Both the position numbers and the translations under genes were made by a program. Below the pieces are notes generated by a model, which saw only the letters and a program-made list of their open reading frames with translations, ran no database searches and was not told where the DNA came from. Below, piece after piece: positions 27,597 through 36,691 of a stretch of DNA of 64,000 bases (position 1 is its first letter; the number at the start of each line of letters is the position of its first letter). The DNA is from a candidate division WOR-3 bacterium (GTDB lineage Bacteria; Hydrothermota; Tepidihabitantia; Tepidihabitantales; Tepidihabitantaceae), in NCBI GenBank assembly GCA_039801085.1, contig JBDRTY010000001.1:509538-573537 (forward strand). The letters are read 5' to 3'.

Positions 27597-28332
27597 ACGG
27601 GTGCGCGATGTGCTGACCGGTATATTTGTTGTTTTCGGTATTGCAGTGGCGGTTTTTGGTTACTTCTGGTTTTCTGGTAAGTGGGGAATGAATTATAAGC
27701 GGCGGGTCACAGTTTATTTCCGCGAAATATCCGGTTTAAAACCTGGGGATCGGGTGGATGTCCTTGGTGTAACCAGAGGTAAAGTACTGTCAACAGAATT
27801 GACAGAAGACAGTCGGGTTCGGGTTCGCGTGGCACTGGCAGAGGATGTCCGGTTATGTAAGAATGCCCGTTTTGCCGTTCGTTCGCTCAGTTATCTGGGG
27901 AGCGACCGCTACCTTACGGTCGACCCCGGGGTGGGCGAGCCGGCAGATAATACAATGGTTTTTTATGGCACAAACGAGGTGCTGGATCTTGAGTCCACCT
28001 TCCTCAAGCTGGATCGGCTGATGAGTCTGGTAAATCCTGATTCACTGAGTGCGGAGTTGAGGCAGACCCGCGCAGAAATAATGGAGCTTGTTAATCTGAG
28101 GCTGAGCAGTCTGGATTCGGGTTTTTCCATTACCAGCCGTAATATCCAGCGTCTGGCAGGACTGGTAGACAGTCTGACTTTGCTTCTGAACCGGGAATCT
28201 ACCGCGCGTAAACTTTTGACTTCACCCGAACTTTACGAGGAACTGTTGAGGACTAGTTATGAACTCAGGGAATTGATGAGTGATATCCGTAACCACCCTG
28301 AGCGGTATTTCCGGCTGCGGCTTTTTAAGTAA
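27589..28332 (+). CDS. mlaD: MlaD-family lipid-binding protein (MCE domain)
   Basis: This 247-residue periplasmic protein has one N-terminal membrane anchor (VLTGIFVVFGIAVAVFGYFW) and an MCE domain (VTVYFREISGLKPGDRVDVLGVTRGKV, then AVRSLSYLGSDRYLTVDPG). A helical C-terminal region of about 100 residues follows. It would form the hexameric ring on MlaE through which lipid passes. No mlaC, mlaB or mlaA follows, so this is the minimal MlaEFD set common outside proteobacteria. It overlaps mlaF by 8 nt. Confidence 0.92.
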   Translation: MNKRVRDVLTGIFVVFGIAVAVFGYFWFSGKWGMNYKRRVTVYFREISGLKPGDRVDVLGVTRGKVLSTELTEDSRVRVRVALAEDVRLCKNARFAVRSLSYLGSDRYLTVDPGVGEPADNTMVFYGTNEVLDLESTFLKLDRLMSLVNPDSLSAELRQTRAEIMELVNLRLSSLDSGFSITSRNIQRLAGLVDSLTLLLNRESTARKLLTSPELYEELLRTSYELRELMSDIRNHPERYFRLRLFK

Positions 28333-28394
28333 TTTGAATTAGCACTGGAAACGCAAGTTCATCTTGGAGAGTCTAAAAGATAAAAGGAGGAATA

Positions 28395-28967
28395 ATGAAT
28401 TTAAAAGGCAGCAGGACTGAAAAAAACATCATAACCGCATTCGCCGGTGAGTCTCAGGCAAGAAATCGTTATACATACTTTGCCAGCAAGGCTCGGGATG
28501 AGGGCTACATTCAGATCGCTCAAATATTTGAGGAGACCGCCAATCAGGAAAAAGAACACGCCAAAAGGCTGTTTAAACTGCTAGAAGGGGGAATGGTCGA
28601 GGTCAAGGCAGAGTTTCCTGCTGGAATTATCGGGTCAACAGCGGAGAATCTCAAGGCTGCAGCAGATGGAGAGCATTACGAGTGGTCGCAGATGTATCCG
28701 GAATTCGCTCAAGTAGCTGAGCAGGAGGGTTTCGGCAACATCGCCGCAATCTTCCGGGCGATTGCGGTGGCTGAGAAACAGCATGAGAAGCGGTATCAGG
28801 AATTGAAGGAGAATATCGAAAGGGGCAGGGTTTTCCGTCGTGAAAAACCGGTAGTATGGCGTTGTATCAACTGCGGTTACCTGCATGAAGGGACCGAAGC
28901 GCCTGAGGTCTGTCCTTCTTGCGCTCATCCCCAAGGCTACTTTGAGATTCTCGGGGAGAACTGGTGA
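28395..28967 (+). CDS. rbr: Rubrerythrin
   Basis: This non-haem iron peroxidase reduces hydrogen peroxide with electrons from rubredoxin or NADH. At 190 residues it has a ferritin-like diiron domain ([62 protein letters not shown]) and a C-terminal rubredoxin domain with [10 protein letters not shown] and CPSCAHP binding one iron. It opens a seven-gene set for oxygen, superoxide, peroxide and iron handling. AAAGGAGG lies just upstream. It overlaps the peroxiredoxin gene by 1 nt. Confidence 0.96.
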   Translation: MNLKGSRTEKNIITAFAGESQARNRYTYFASKARDEGYIQIAQIFEETANQEKEHAKRLFKLLEGGMVEVKAEFPAGIIGSTAENLKAAADGEHYEWSQMYPEFAQVAEQEGFGNIAAIFRAIAVAEKQHEKRYQELKENIERGRVFRREKPVVWRCINCGYLHEGTEAPEVCPSCAHPQGYFEILGENW

Positions 28968-29488
28968 TGACGGAACGCAGTGGAATCGTCACCTTTGGTG
29001 GCAGGCCGGTAACTCTGTTGGGCCGTGAACTTAAGGTCGGGGAGCCGGCTCCGGACTTCGAGTTGACGGGCAACGATTTACAGCCGGTTCGACTGGCTGA
29101 TTTTCGCGGCAAGACTCTGGTGATACTAAGCTTGCCATCACTGGATACACCGGTCTGCGATCTGGAAACGAGGCGGTTCAACGCCGAGGCGGAGAGGCTG
29201 AGTTTGAATGTTGCGGTTCTGGCGGTGAGTATGGACCTTCCATTTGCTCAGAAGCGATGGTGTGGGGTTGCCGGTATCAGCCGTGTGCTTACTGCGTCGG
29301 ATCATCGTCAAGCCTCATTTGGAAATGCCTACGGAGTTCTGATAAAGGAATACCGGCTGCTGGCCCGGGCGGTTTTCGTAATTGACCGGGATGGAGTATT
29401 GCGTTACCAGCAAATCGTGCCTGAGGCGGGTAAGGAACCGGACTATGAATCGGTGCTGGCAGCAATCAGGAGTTTAAAAGGAGGATGA
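28967..29488 (+). CDS. tpx: Thiol peroxidase (atypical 2-Cys peroxiredoxin)
   Basis: This 173-residue peroxidase has the Tpx motifs GREL at the N-terminus, PDFELTGNDLQPVRLADFRG and the peroxidatic Cys in SLDTPVCDLETRRFN. The resolving-Cys area is replaced: RWCGVAGISRVLTASDHR has the second Cys one helix later, as usual in Tpx. The frame also offers a GTG at 28964, but ATG 28967 overlaps the rubrerythrin stop. It reduces alkyl and hydrogen peroxides, complementing rubrerythrin. Confidence 0.93.
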   Translation: MTERSGIVTFGGRPVTLLGRELKVGEPAPDFELTGNDLQPVRLADFRGKTLVILSLPSLDTPVCDLETRRFNAEAERLSLNVAVLAVSMDLPFAQKRWCGVAGISRVLTASDHRQASFGNAYGVLIKEYRLLARAVFVIDRDGVLRYQQIVPEAGKEPDYESVLAAIRSLKGG

Positions 29489-29489
29489 T

Positions 29490-29804
29490 TTGACTGACAG
29501 GGCACATATTTACAGCTGCCGCCGGTGCGGTCAGATAATTGCTCTGCTTCACCGCGGTGGCGGAACATTGGTCTGCTGTAACGAGGCGATGCAGGCCGGC
29601 AAGAAGGAAGAAGTGTTAAAGGAGAAAACGACGCCGGGTATGAGGGTGCCCTACTGGAGCTGCAGTAATTGTCATTATGTTCTCCAAGCACTGCAGCCAC
29701 CTGATGTGTGCCCTTCATGCAATCAGGCGTGTCAGTTTGTTGATGTCAGCTGTTACATTCCGGAGTGTGGATTTTCCGGGGTGGACAGCCGGTTAATCAA
29801 ATAA
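29490..29804 (+). CDS. Two-domain iron protein: desulforedoxin-like plus rubredoxin-like
   Basis: This 104-residue protein has three cysteine sets. Residues about 9-31 ([16 protein letters not shown], then CC) match the desulforedoxin-type centre found at the N-terminus of superoxide reductase. Residues about 55-80 ([17 protein letters not shown], then CPSC) match the rubredoxin domain of rubrerythrin. A last pair, [10 protein letters not shown], follows. It probably binds two irons and shuttles electrons between neighbours. The start is TTG 29490 with AAAAGGAGG ahead. I know no named family with exactly this layout. Confidence 0.78.
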   Translation: MTDRAHIYSCRRCGQIIALLHRGGGTLVCCNEAMQAGKKEEVLKEKTTPGMRVPYWSCSNCHYVLQALQPPDVCPSCNQACQFVDVSCYIPECGFSGVDSRLIK

Positions 29805-29817
29805 AAGGGAGGAGAGA

Positions 29818-30195
29818 ATGGCCAAAAAGCTGGAAATTTATAAGTGTGAGATCTGCGGGAACATCGTCGAGGTTCTGCATTCCGGTGCCGGGCAGTTGGT
29901 CTGCTGTGGTCAGCCGATGAAGCTGCTGGTGGAGAATACAACTGATGCTTCAAGGGAAAAGCATGTTCCAGTGATTGAAAAAACGGCGACAGGTTACCTA
30001 ATAAAAGTAGGCAGTATGCCTCACCCCATGGAAGAAAAGCATTACATTGAGTGGATTGAACTGATTGCTGATGAGCGGGCTTATCGTCAGTTCCTTGTAC
30101 CTGGTCAGAAGCCGGAGGCTGAGTTTTCCGTGCAGGCACAGAATGTCTATGCCCGGGAGTACTGTAATATCCATGGTTTATGGAAGGGGGCATGA
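29818..30195 (+). CDS. dfx: Superoxide reductase (desulfoferrodoxin, 2Fe type)
   Basis: It reduces superoxide to hydrogen peroxide without making oxygen, a route typical of anaerobes. The N-terminal desulforedoxin domain has [14 protein letters not shown] and CC (centre I). The catalytic domain supplies the His/Cys ligands of centre [24 protein letters not shown] and the C-terminal CNIHGLW. At 125 residues it is full length. It sits between the two-domain iron protein and ferritin, and overlaps the ferritin start by 4 nt. Confidence 0.97.
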   Translation: MAKKLEIYKCEICGNIVEVLHSGAGQLVCCGQPMKLLVENTTDASREKHVPVIEKTATGYLIKVGSMPHPMEEKHYIEWIELIADERAYRQFLVPGQKPEAEFSVQAQNVYAREYCNIHGLWKGA

Positions 30196-30743
30196 ACATG
30201 ATACCGAAGCGGGTTGAAGATGCGTTCAATGAACAGATCAAGCACGAGCTGGAGTCGGCTTACCTTTATCTGGCGATGGCAGCCTATTTTGACAATGCAG
30301 GTTTTGAAGGTATGGGCAGGTGGATGCGGGCGCAGGTCCAGGAGGAACTGACGCATGCGATGCGCTTCTACAAGCATATCATTGAGCGTGGCGGTGAGGT
30401 TCGTTTACAGCCATTGAATATCCTTGCCCATAAGTGGGATTCACCGCTGAAGGCATTTGAGGCGGCTTACGAGCATGAAAAGTTCATTACAGGCAAGATT
30501 CATGAACTGGTAAAACTGGCGCAGAGTGAAGGTGATTATGCTTCAAACTCATTGTTACAATGGTTCGTTGATGAACAGGTGGAAGAGGAGGAGAGCACAC
30601 TGACAGTAGCTCAGCAGTTGAGACTTATTGGAGGAGACGGCAGAGGTTTGCTTATGATAGATCGGGAGCTTGGACAGCGGACCTTTGTTCTGCCGCCCGA
30701 ACTTGCTAATCTATACGCTCAAGGAACCGCAATTGCGGGTTGA
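30192..30743 (+). CDS. ftn: Ferritin
   Basis: This iron-storage protein oxidises ferrous iron and holds it in a 24-mer shell, limiting Fenton chemistry. The 183-residue protein has the bacterial ferritin four-helix ligands: [24 protein letters not shown]-like [20 protein letters not shown], and [13 protein letters not shown]. The ATG at 30192 overlaps the superoxide reductase stop (ATGA) and has GGAAGGGGG upstream. It belongs to the redox stress operon. Confidence 0.95.
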   Translation: MNMIPKRVEDAFNEQIKHELESAYLYLAMAAYFDNAGFEGMGRWMRAQVQEELTHAMRFYKHIIERGGEVRLQPLNILAHKWDSPLKAFEAAYEHEKFITGKIHELVKLAQSEGDYASNSLLQWFVDEQVEEEESTLTVAQQLRLIGGDGRGLLMIDRELGQRTFVLPPELANLYAQGTAIAG

Positions 30744-30763
30744 GTCAGCTGGGAGAGAATAAA

Positions 30764-31969
30764 ATGGAGTTTAAAGCGGTAAAGCTGACCGACGATGTCT
30801 ACTGGGTGGGTGCAGTTGATTGGAATATCCGGGACTTTCATGGCTATTCTACTGAGCAAGGTACGTCCTACAACGCTTATCTGATTCTGGCCGATCGGGT
30901 TACATTGATTGATACGGTGAAGGCACCGTTTAAGCAGGAAATGCTGACAAGGATTGCTTCGGTAATCGACCCTGGTGAAATAAGTTATATAATATCCAAC
31001 CACGCGGAGATGGATCATTCTGGGGCTCTTCCCCAAGTCATTACGGAACTGAAGCCGGAGAGAGTGTTTGCTTCGGTGATGGGTGTGAAAGCACTGAGTG
31101 AGCATTATCACTTGAAAACTGAAATTACTGCCCTAAAGGACGGTGATGAGCTGAGTCTTGGAAATATGAAACTAAAGTTCTTCGAAACCCGGATGTTGCA
31201 CTGGCCCGATAGTATGATAACCTATCTGGTTGAGCGGAACCTGCTCTTTTCACAGGATGGCTTCGGAATGCATCTGGCAAGCGGCGAACGTTTCGCAGAT
31301 CAGATTGAGGAAGCGGTATTGAAATGGGAAGCGGCGAAATACTATGCCAATATCTTATTGCCCTACTCAACGCTGGTGTTAAAACTTGCTGAAAGGCTAA
31401 GTGTACTGGATATCCGGCCTGAAATCATTGCACCGGATCATGGGCCCGTCTGGCGCAGCAATGATACCGACAAAATTATTGGCTGGTACCAGGAGTGGGC
31501 ACGACAGCTACCGCGGTTAAAGGCGGTGATTGTTTACGATACGATGTGGCAGAGTACTGATCAGATGGCACGGGCAATTGCTGATGGTATTGCTAATGCG
31601 GGTGTGGAAGTTAAGGTCATGCGTTTGCGGGCGACTGACCGGAGTGATGTGATGACCGAAGTGTTGGATGCGGGCGCAGTCTTTGTCGGTTCACCGACAA
31701 TAAACAACGGTGTTTTTCCCACAATCGCCGATTTTCTGACTTACCTGAAAGGGTTGAAGCCCAAAAACAAAATCGGAGCTGCGTTCGGGTCTTATGGCTG
31801 GAGTGGTGAAGCGGCGCAGTTGATCCATGAGGAACTGAAGTCATTAGGAATGGAACTGCCGGAAGATCCGCTGAAAATAAAATATGTACCGGGCCGCGAT
31901 GAGCTTGTACGGTGCCGGGAATTCGGTCAACGTCTGGCCGGTTTAATCAAGGAAAGGGCAGGTAGATGA
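30764..31969 (+). CDS. A-type flavodiiron protein (FprA)
   Basis: It reduces oxygen to water or nitric oxide to nitrous oxide. The N-terminal MBL-like domain has the diiron site [12 protein letters not shown] (HxExDH), HWPDSM and [10 protein letters not shown]-like IIAPDHGP. The C-terminal flavodoxin domain (from about residue 255) has [15 protein letters not shown] and [12 protein letters not shown] binding FMN. At 401 residues it is full length. The next gene encodes its likely electron donor, a flavin reductase-rubredoxin fusion, a pair known from acetogens such as Moorella. Confidence 0.95.
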   Translation: MEFKAVKLTDDVYWVGAVDWNIRDFHGYSTEQGTSYNAYLILADRVTLIDTVKAPFKQEMLTRIASVIDPGEISYIISNHAEMDHSGALPQVITELKPERVFASVMGVKALSEHYHLKTEITALKDGDELSLGNMKLKFFETRMLHWPDSMITYLVERNLLFSQDGFGMHLASGERFADQIEEAVLKWEAAKYYANILLPYSTLVLKLAERLSVLDIRPEIIAPDHGPVWRSNDTDKIIGWYQEWARQLPRLKAVIVYDTMWQSTDQMARAIADGIANAGVEVKVMRLRATDRSDVMTEVLDAGAVFVGSPTINNGVFPTIADFLTYLKGLKPKNKIGAAFGSYGWSGEAAQLIHEELKSLGMELPEDPLKIKYVPGRDELVRCREFGQRLAGLIKERAGR

Positions 31970-32682
31970 AGGGGCAGGTTGATCAGCTGGCATTAGATAA
32001 ATTTACTTACGGTCTCTATGTTGTTACAAGCCTTGACGGAGATAAGATCAACGGATTAGTGGTTAATACTGTAGTTCAGGTGGCGCAGACACCGATGCTT
32101 GTTTCGGTAACCATAAACAAGAATTCGCTCACTAACGAATTTATTCGCAAAAGCGGAGTGCTGGCGATATCGGTGCTGGCTCAGGATACACCATTAGAGT
32201 TTATCGGCCGGTTCGGATTCCGTTCCGGCCGTGAGTCCGACAAATTTCAAGGTGTCAATTATGAGCCTGGCATCACCGGTGCGCCGATGCTATTAGATCA
32301 TACCATTGCCCAGATTGAGGCTCGGGTGCGGGGGTGTGTTGATTGTGTTACCCATGACTTGTTTGTCGCTGAAGTGATCAATGCCCGTGTTATCAAGGAA
32401 TCAGAGCCGTTGACTTATGCTTACTATCATCTGGTCAAGAAGGGGAAAACCGGTAAAGGTGCACCGACTTACCGGGAGGGAAACAAAGAGCAGATGAAGG
32501 TAAAGGAAGGGAGTATAAAAATGAAGCGGTATGTCTGTTCGGTTTGCGGGTATGTATATGACCCTTCGGTTGGTGATCCAGAGAACGGAATCCCTGCAGG
32601 GACGCCGTTTGAGAATCTGCCAGCGGAGTGGGTGTGTCCAGTGTGCGGAGCAAGTAAAGATCAGTTTGAGCCTGAGGAATAG
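31966..32682 (+). CDS. hrb: High-molecular-weight rubredoxin (flavin reductase domain plus rubredoxin)
   Basis: The 238-residue fusion moves electrons from NAD(P)H to the flavodiiron protein. Residues 1-165 form an FMN-binding flavin reductase domain ([22 protein letters not shown], shown in part, and [10 protein letters not shown]). Residues 186-238 form rubredoxin with [10 protein letters not shown] and [11 protein letters not shown]. The linker DNA carries AAAGGAAGGG about 10 nt before an in-frame ATG at 32521, which would allow free rubredoxin (53 residues) to be made as well. It overlaps fprA by 4 nt and ends 8 nt from the convergent clpX. Confidence 0.94.
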   Translation: MKGQVDQLALDKFTYGLYVVTSLDGDKINGLVVNTVVQVAQTPMLVSVTINKNSLTNEFIRKSGVLAISVLAQDTPLEFIGRFGFRSGRESDKFQGVNYEPGITGAPMLLDHTIAQIEARVRGCVDCVTHDLFVAEVINARVIKESEPLTYAYYHLVKKGKTGKGAPTYREGNKEQMKVKEGSIKMKRYVCSVCGYVYDPSVGDPENGIPAGTPFENLPAEWVCPVCGASKDQFEPEE

Positions 32683-32690
32683 ATAAAGGA

Positions 32691-33941
32691 TTACTGCGTT
32701 CGACGCGCAGTCCGCCGTCCGTGAATATAAACGGGCGGCTTTTCCTTTTTGACTACTTCCGGGGTGATAATGCATTCAACGATGTTATGTCGTGCGGGCA
32801 GTTCAAACATGATTTCCAGCATTGTTTCCTCCAGTACCGCACGCAGGCCGCGCGCACCAGTCCGCAACTGCAATGCCCGTTCGGCAACTGCAGCTAATGC
32901 CTCGGGCGTAAATGTGAGTTTGATCCCTTCCCGTTCAAAATAATAGGCATACTGCTTTAGCAAGGCATTTTTAGGCTGAGTAAGGATGTCAATTAAAGCA
33001 GATTGCGAAAGGCTGTGAAGGGGCGCAATGACCGGCAGTCGGCCAACGAATTCGGGAATCATGCCATATTTGATCAAATCCTCCGGTTGGACGAGGCGGA
33101 GCAGTTCATCTTCATTCTGCAGATGTGGTTGTGTGATTTCGGCAGCAAAACCGATGGTCCCGGAACGGATGCGCCGTTCGATTATCTTTGTGAGCCCTTC
33201 AAATGTCCCCCCGCAGATGAACAGAATATTTCTGGTATTTACCGGCAGAAACGGCTGTTCCGGGTGTTTTCTGCCTCCTTGTGGAGGTACATTGGCGACA
33301 GTGCCTTCAAGTATTTTTAAAAGAGCCTGCTGAACTCCTTCGCCTGAAACATCTCTGGTGATCGAAGGGGATTCGGATTTGCGTCCGATTTTGTCAATTT
33401 CATCAATGTAAACGATGCCGATTTCCGCCAGCTGGATATTGCCGTCAGCTGCCTGGAGCAGTCGCAGCAGGATATTTTCAACATCTTCTCCAACATAGCC
33501 GGCTTCAGTTAACGGTGTGGCATCGGCGATTGCAAAAGGAACTTTGAGAAACCGGGCAAGCGTTTCCGCAATCAGTGTTTTGCCGACACCAGTAGGGCCG
33601 ATGAGTAGAATATTGCTTTTATCCAGCTGTGGTGCGGTCCGGGGAGCTGTGATCCGCTGGTAGTGGTTATAAACGGCTACCGAGATGACTTTCTTGGCGT
33701 ACTCTTGGCCGACGATGTATTCGTCGAGGAATGTTTTGATCTCCGGGGGTTTGGGGATTTCCCGCAGATATTCCACTGTCCGGTTCTGTTCCTCAAAGAG
33801 GGAATAAGCCAGCCGGGTACATTGCCGGCAGATTAAGCCGTTCCGGCCACGAACCAGCCGGTTGCTGGTGGTTTCCGGAGTACCACAAAACGAGCATATG
33901 TTATGCGGTCTGGGTCTGGGCTGAGAGTGGCGGGAACTCAT
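32691..33941 (-). CDS. clpX: ATP-dependent Clp protease ATP-binding subunit ClpX
   Basis: This AAA+ unfoldase feeds tagged substrates to ClpP. The 416-residue protein has the N-terminal zinc domain (CSFCGTPE, then CRQC), Walker [13 protein letters not shown], Walker [13 protein letters not shown], pore loop GYVGEDVE and the ClpP-binding loop in TIGFAAE. It overlaps clpP by 4 nt, and tig-clpP-clpX is the classical order. The hrb gene faces it with only 8 nt between stop codons. Confidence 0.97.
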   Translation of the reverse strand: MSSRHSQPRPRPHNICSFCGTPETTSNRLVRGRNGLICRQCTRLAYSLFEEQNRTVEYLREIPKPPEIKTFLDEYIVGQEYAKKVISVAVYNHYQRITAPRTAPQLDKSNILLIGPTGVGKTLIAETLARFLKVPFAIADATPLTEAGYVGEDVENILLRLLQAADGNIQLAEIGIVYIDEIDKIGRKSESPSITRDVSGEGVQQALLKILEGTVANVPPQGGRKHPEQPFLPVNTRNILFICGGTFEGLTKIIERRIRSGTIGFAAEITQPHLQNEDELLRLVQPEDLIKYGMIPEFVGRLPVIAPLHSLSQSALIDILTQPKNALLKQYAYYFEREGIKLTFTPEALAAVAERALQLRTGARGLRAVLEETMLEIMFELPARHNIVECIITPEVVKKEKPPVYIHGRRTARRTQ

Positions 33942-34564
33942 TTCCGCTTTTCTATAACTTCGTCGATCAGACCGTACTGCTTGGCTTCCTGTGCTGACAT
34001 GAAATAATTGCGGTCAGTGTCCTTGAGTATTTTTTCCACCGGCTGTCCGGTGTGTTTGGCGAGAATTTCCGCCAGGAGTTCTTTTGCCCGGACCAGTTCA
34101 CGAGCGTGAATTTCAATATCCGTAGCCTGCCCGCTTAATCCATATGCTGCCGGCTGGTGAATCATCATACGGGAACGCGGAAGGGCAAATCTCTTGCCTT
34201 TTTCACCGGCTGCCAGCAACAACGCAGCAATTGATGCCGCCTCTCCGACACAGATAGTCGAGACCTTTGGGCGGATATACTGCATGGTATCGTAGATCGC
34301 CAGCCCGGCAGATACTACGCCGCCAGGTGAATTAATGTAGAGGTAGATATCCTTTTCCGGATCTTCTGCCTCCAGATAGAGTAGCTGGGCAACAACCAGA
34401 TTGGCAACGGTGTCGTCAACCGGCTGTCCGAGAAAAATAATTCTTTCCTTAAGAAGCCGGGAGTAAATATCATATGCTCGTTCTCCCCGGCCGGTCTGTT
34501 CAATTACCATCGGAATTAACACGGGAGCCTCCCCTGGTTCCTGATTTTTGATTTTACCGTTCAT
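33938..34564 (-). CDS. clpP: ATP-dependent Clp protease proteolytic subunit ClpP
   Basis: This serine peptidase forms the tetradecameric chamber of ClpXP. Starting at ATG 34564 (208 residues), it has the mature core [20 protein letters not shown], catalytic Ser near residue 111 in [11 protein letters not shown] and His near 136 in MMIHQPAA. Asp lies in the later [10 protein letters not shown] region. The start lies inside the last codons of tig (11-nt overlap). The frame is open 10 codons further upstream, but that part lies within tig. Confidence 0.97.
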   Translation of the reverse strand: MNGKIKNQEPGEAPVLIPMVIEQTGRGERAYDIYSRLLKERIIFLGQPVDDTVANLVVAQLLYLEAEDPEKDIYLYINSPGGVVSAGLAIYDTMQYIRPKVSTICVGEAASIAALLLAAGEKGKRFALPRSRMMIHQPAAYGLSGQATDIEIHARELVRAKELLAEILAKHTGQPVEKILKDTDRNYFMSAQEAKQYGLIDEVIEKRK

Positions 34565-35786
34565 TTGCTTGGTTCTTGACTGATGTTCGATCAAGAATCA
34601 GTTGCAGAACTTTGTCTTGCAGTGTTTGAAAGCGGTATGAGGAGTTGTCGAGATACGGGGCGATTTCCTCCGGCTTGCGTCCGGTCGTCTGGGCTAGGGT
34701 CTGAATCCGAGATTCGATTTCTTCATCGGTGACAACAAGATTTTCCTTCTGAGCGATGCGCAACACAATACAGTCAAACCGGGCAAATTTCAGCGCCGCC
34801 GGTTTCAGTTTTTCCCGGACCTCCGGTGTATCCGGCAGGTTGAACTCGCGAAGGAGCCGGTCGATATGCGCCTGAACCCAGGATGCAGGTGGCTCGAACT
34901 GGTAACGAGATGTCAGCTGATCAATAATCTGGCGCTGGAGGTCTGATTTCATCTGTTCTTCACGGTCAGCCAGAATTTCCTCGTTGATCGCCTGGCGCAG
35001 GGCATCCAGATTTTCATAACCGAGGTCTTGGGCAAATTCATCGGTCACTTCGGGGAGAATTTTTTCCCGGACTCCCCGAACTTTCAGATGATAGGTAATG
35101 GTTCTTCCAGCAAGATCTTTATCAGGATGGTCGGCAGGAAATGTAATGTCCGCTGACCTTTCATCACCGGGGGAAACTCCGGTGAGCGCCTTGTTGATAT
35201 CCGGGTGATTTCCTTCTGCTCCCACCTCCAGTGTCACATTAGACTTCGGACCGGAAACGATCTTGTCTCCTTCTCGGAGGGTGTAATCCACAACTACATA
35301 GTCACCCGGCTGGGCGGGGCGCTGGACCGGCTGGAATAGCGCACACCGGTCCCGGAGGGCGGCGAGTCTTTTGTTAAATTCATCGTCAAAACCCACTGGC
35401 AGTCGGCGCTCGAGCGTGAGTGCGGTGTAATCATCAAGCTCAAATTCCGGGATAATTTCAATTGACGCCCTTACCCGGATGGATTTCTCCGGGGTGATTT
35501 CGAGGTCCTCAATTCTTGGCCGGGAAGCGGGTTTAATACTATTTTTTTCCAGTGCCTCCGTTAGAGCCTGCTCTACCAGTTCTTCCGCAGCTGCCGATTC
35601 GAGTGCGTTTCCCAGACGCCGTTCAAGGATGTGTTTTGGGACTCTTCCGGGCCGGAATCCCGGTATCTTTGCTTTATCCCTGTATTCTTCAAGTAATGAT
35701 TCAACCTTAGATTTCAAGGCTTCCGGTTCAAATTCAATTTCTATTTCTCGCAGCCACTCTTGGGGTGATTTTATTCTGATTTCCAA
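34554..35786 (-). CDS. tig: Trigger factor
   Basis: This ribosome-bound chaperone and peptidyl-prolyl isomerase acts on nascent chains. The ribosome-binding signature [11 protein letters not shown] lies near residue 45. The PPIase domain follows ([16 protein letters not shown]), then the helical C-terminal arms. TTG at 35786 is chosen as start because AAAGGAGC precedes it by 5 nt and the family begins about there. The open frame continues back to 35837, into the tRNA-Leu gene. Length is 410 residues. It is transcribed after tRNA-Leu, probably from the same promoter. Confidence 0.95.
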   Translation of the reverse strand: MEIRIKSPQEWLREIEIEFEPEALKSKVESLLEEYRDKAKIPGFRPGRVPKHILERRLGNALESAAAEELVEQALTEALEKNSIKPASRPRIEDLEITPEKSIRVRASIEIIPEFELDDYTALTLERRLPVGFDDEFNKRLAALRDRCALFQPVQRPAQPGDYVVVDYTLREGDKIVSGPKSNVTLEVGAEGNHPDINKALTGVSPGDERSADITFPADHPDKDLAGRTITYHLKVRGVREKILPEVTDEFAQDLGYENLDALRQAINEEILADREEQMKSDLQRQIIDQLTSRYQFEPPASWVQAHIDRLLREFNLPDTPEVREKLKPAALKFARFDCIVLRIAQKENLVVTDEEIESRIQTLAQTTGRKPEEIAPYLDNSSYRFQTLQDKVLQLILDRTSVKNQANER

Positions 35787-35810
35787 ATATGCTCCTTTGA
35801 TTTCTGTTGA

Positions 35811-35893
35811 TGCGAGGAGGGGGAATTGAACCCCCATCCCTTTCGGGACCAGATCCTAAGTCTGGCGCGTCTGCCAAGTTCCGCCATCCTCGC
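35811..35893 (-). tRNA. tRNA-Leu (anticodon TAG)
   Basis: An 83-nt class II tRNA on the minus strand: acceptor GCGAGGA/TCCTCGC, anticodon stem CCAGA/TCTGG with loop CTTAGGA, variable arm TCCCGAAAGGGA and T loop TTCAATT. The discriminator is A with no encoded CCA. It stands 24 nt ahead of tig. Confidence 0.97.
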
Positions 35894-35911
35894 CTGAAAT
35901 AAGCAGTTTTG

Positions 35912-35939
35912 ATTTTAAGCCACATTATCAAAAAGTCAA
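35912..35939 (-). promoter_or_regulatory. Promoter of tRNA-Leu (and probably tig-clpP-clpX)
   Basis: On the minus strand, TTGACT (35939-35934), a 16-bp spacer and TAAAAT (35917-35912), 18 nt ahead of the mature tRNA. No other promoter is visible ahead of tig. Confidence 0.65.
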
Positions 35940-35978
35940 GGAAACTTGGCTGTATTCACAGAAATGCTGATCTTCCGG

Positions 35979-36006
35979 TTGACTTGAATCAGATTAAGCC
36001 TATTAT
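35979..36006 (+). promoter_or_regulatory. Promoter of the PKD-like lipoprotein operon
   Basis: TTGACT (35979-35984), a 16-bp spacer and TATTAT (36001-36006). Twelve nucleotides then lead to ATG 36019, with no ribosome site. Confidence 0.6.
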
Positions 36007-36018
36007 TTTTAAAATTGT

Positions 36019-36669
36019 ATGAATTATCGAAACTTGTTCGTCCTTTCTGTTTTATCAGTTTTAATGTCGGGCTGCCATAACCAACCGCCTTCGGTACCGA
36101 TTATCTTCGGACCGCAGCGTGGGAGGCCGAATGATACACTAGTTTTTTCTGTGATTTCAGTTGACCGGGAAGGAGATTCAGTTGCCTACCTGTTCGAATG
36201 GAACAATCAGAGCAGCTCCGGCTGGACCGAGTGGTTTCCCCAAGGCGTGGAGATTGTAAGGCAATTTTCATTTGCGGATACCGGAAGCTTCTTTCTCCGG
36301 GCGAAGGCACGCGACCGCCAGCATGAATCCGGTTGGTCAGAGAGTCTGAATGTGACAGTCAGGTGGTATGTGCCTTCAGTACCGAAAAAACCGGCAGGTC
36401 CGGATACAGTAATTGTGGGGGATAATGTAACATTTTACTCGTCAGCACTCCATCCTCTGAATGAACTGGTGGCGATTCAATTCTGCTGGGGTGATACAGT
36501 TGATGTGTGGAGTGATTATGTCCTGCCCGGAACGATAGTTGCGAAAAGTCATGTTTTTACGATGGAGGGCGAGTTTGAGGTCCGCTGCCGGGCAAAGGAC
36601 AAGAAAGGGTATTTATCTGACTGGTCTGCACCTGAAACTGTGTTTGTTCAAACCGGTCAGACACGTTGA
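36019..36669 (+). CDS. Lipoprotein with two PKD/Ig-like domains
   Basis: This 216-residue protein begins with a signal peptide and lipobox (LSVLSVLMSGC, Cys about residue 19). Two similar beta-sandwich units follow, each starting with PxxPxxPxGP and ending with a FADTGSFFLRAKARDRQHESG-like strand; the second copy reads GEFEVRCRAKDKKGYLSDWS. These are PKD-type repeats of surface proteins, likely mediating protein or glycan contacts on the outer membrane. It lies just ahead of the large M14 peptidase and may assist or anchor it. Confidence 0.8.
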   Translation: MNYRNLFVLSVLSVLMSGCHNQPPSVPIIFGPQRGRPNDTLVFSVISVDREGDSVAYLFEWNNQSSSGWTEWFPQGVEIVRQFSFADTGSFFLRAKARDRQHESGWSESLNVTVRWYVPSVPKKPAGPDTVIVGDNVTFYSSALHPLNELVAIQFCWGDTVDVWSDYVLPGTIVAKSHVFTMEGEFEVRCRAKDKKGYLSDWSAPETVFVQTGQTR

Positions 36670-36691
36670 AAAACCAGAAAAGGAGTTGTAA

